Assembly: GCA_021828425.1 (NCBI GenBank)
Contig: JAKARN010000098.1
Coordinates: 1-5,987, forward strand
Direction: 5' to 3'
DNA: 5,987 bases
Origin: Pseudomonadota bacterium
Lineage (GTDB): Bacteria > Pseudomonadota > Gammaproteobacteria > JAKAQQ01
Under the pieces are notes generated by a model, which saw only the letters and a list, made by a program, of their open reading frames with translations, had not been told where the DNA came from and did no database searches. Below, piece after piece: positions 1 through 5,987 of this stretch; positions within the stretch are counted from its first letter, which is position 1; each line of letters opens with the position of its first letter. Both the position numbers and the translations under genes were made by a program.

Positions 1-5987
<5,987 letters not shown>

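Overview
The window holds the 3' part of rpoB and the 5' part of rpoC, two genes of the bacterial RNA polymerase core operon. Both are on the + strand, in the usual order, with a 49-base gap between them. rpoB enters from the left edge with about 195 N-terminal codons missing and ends at 3479. rpoC starts at 3529 and runs off the right edge after 819 complete codons, with the last roughly 580 residues missing. Both frames are open throughout and every catalytic and structural motif that should be visible is intact, so both look like functional housekeeping genes. No RNA gene, insertion sequence, CRISPR array, phage gene or accessory system is visible.

Organism: the proteins look proteobacterial, and both align to remembered E. 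coli beta and beta' sequences with very few length changes. From the aligned points, the beta chain shows no net length change from E. coli 516 to 814, and a 13-residue gain inside lineage-specific insert SI2. The beta' chain shows no net change through the active site (residue 464) and is 4 residues shorter by the second zinc site. The longer SI2 loop and the moderately high G+C (judged by eye) fit a non-enteric, perhaps deep-branching, gammaproteobacterium or a neighbouring class such as Acidithiobacillia. This placement is an inference from memory of the families, not a search result.

How the parts work together: beta and beta' form the two pincers of RNA polymerase. The beta part shown carries the rifampicin pocket, SI2, the flap, the nucleotide-contacting lysines and the C-terminal clamp contact. 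The beta' part shown carries the N-terminal clamp with its zinc site, the lid, rudder and switch 2, the Mg-binding aspartate triad and the bridge helix. The trigger loop lies beyond the right edge.

The least ordinary stretch is the rpoB-rpoC junction (3467-3536). A 17-codon micro-ORF starts on the last base of the rpoB stop codon and ends overlapping the rpoC start codon. A potential RNA hairpin places both the rpoC Shine-Dalgarno sequence and its AUG in one stem. Together they suggest, but do not prove, a stop-and-restart coupling device for beta to beta' translation. Smaller points are a Pro-to-Ala change at beta' residue 323 and a Gly-to-Ser change at beta residue 507 (E. coli numbering).
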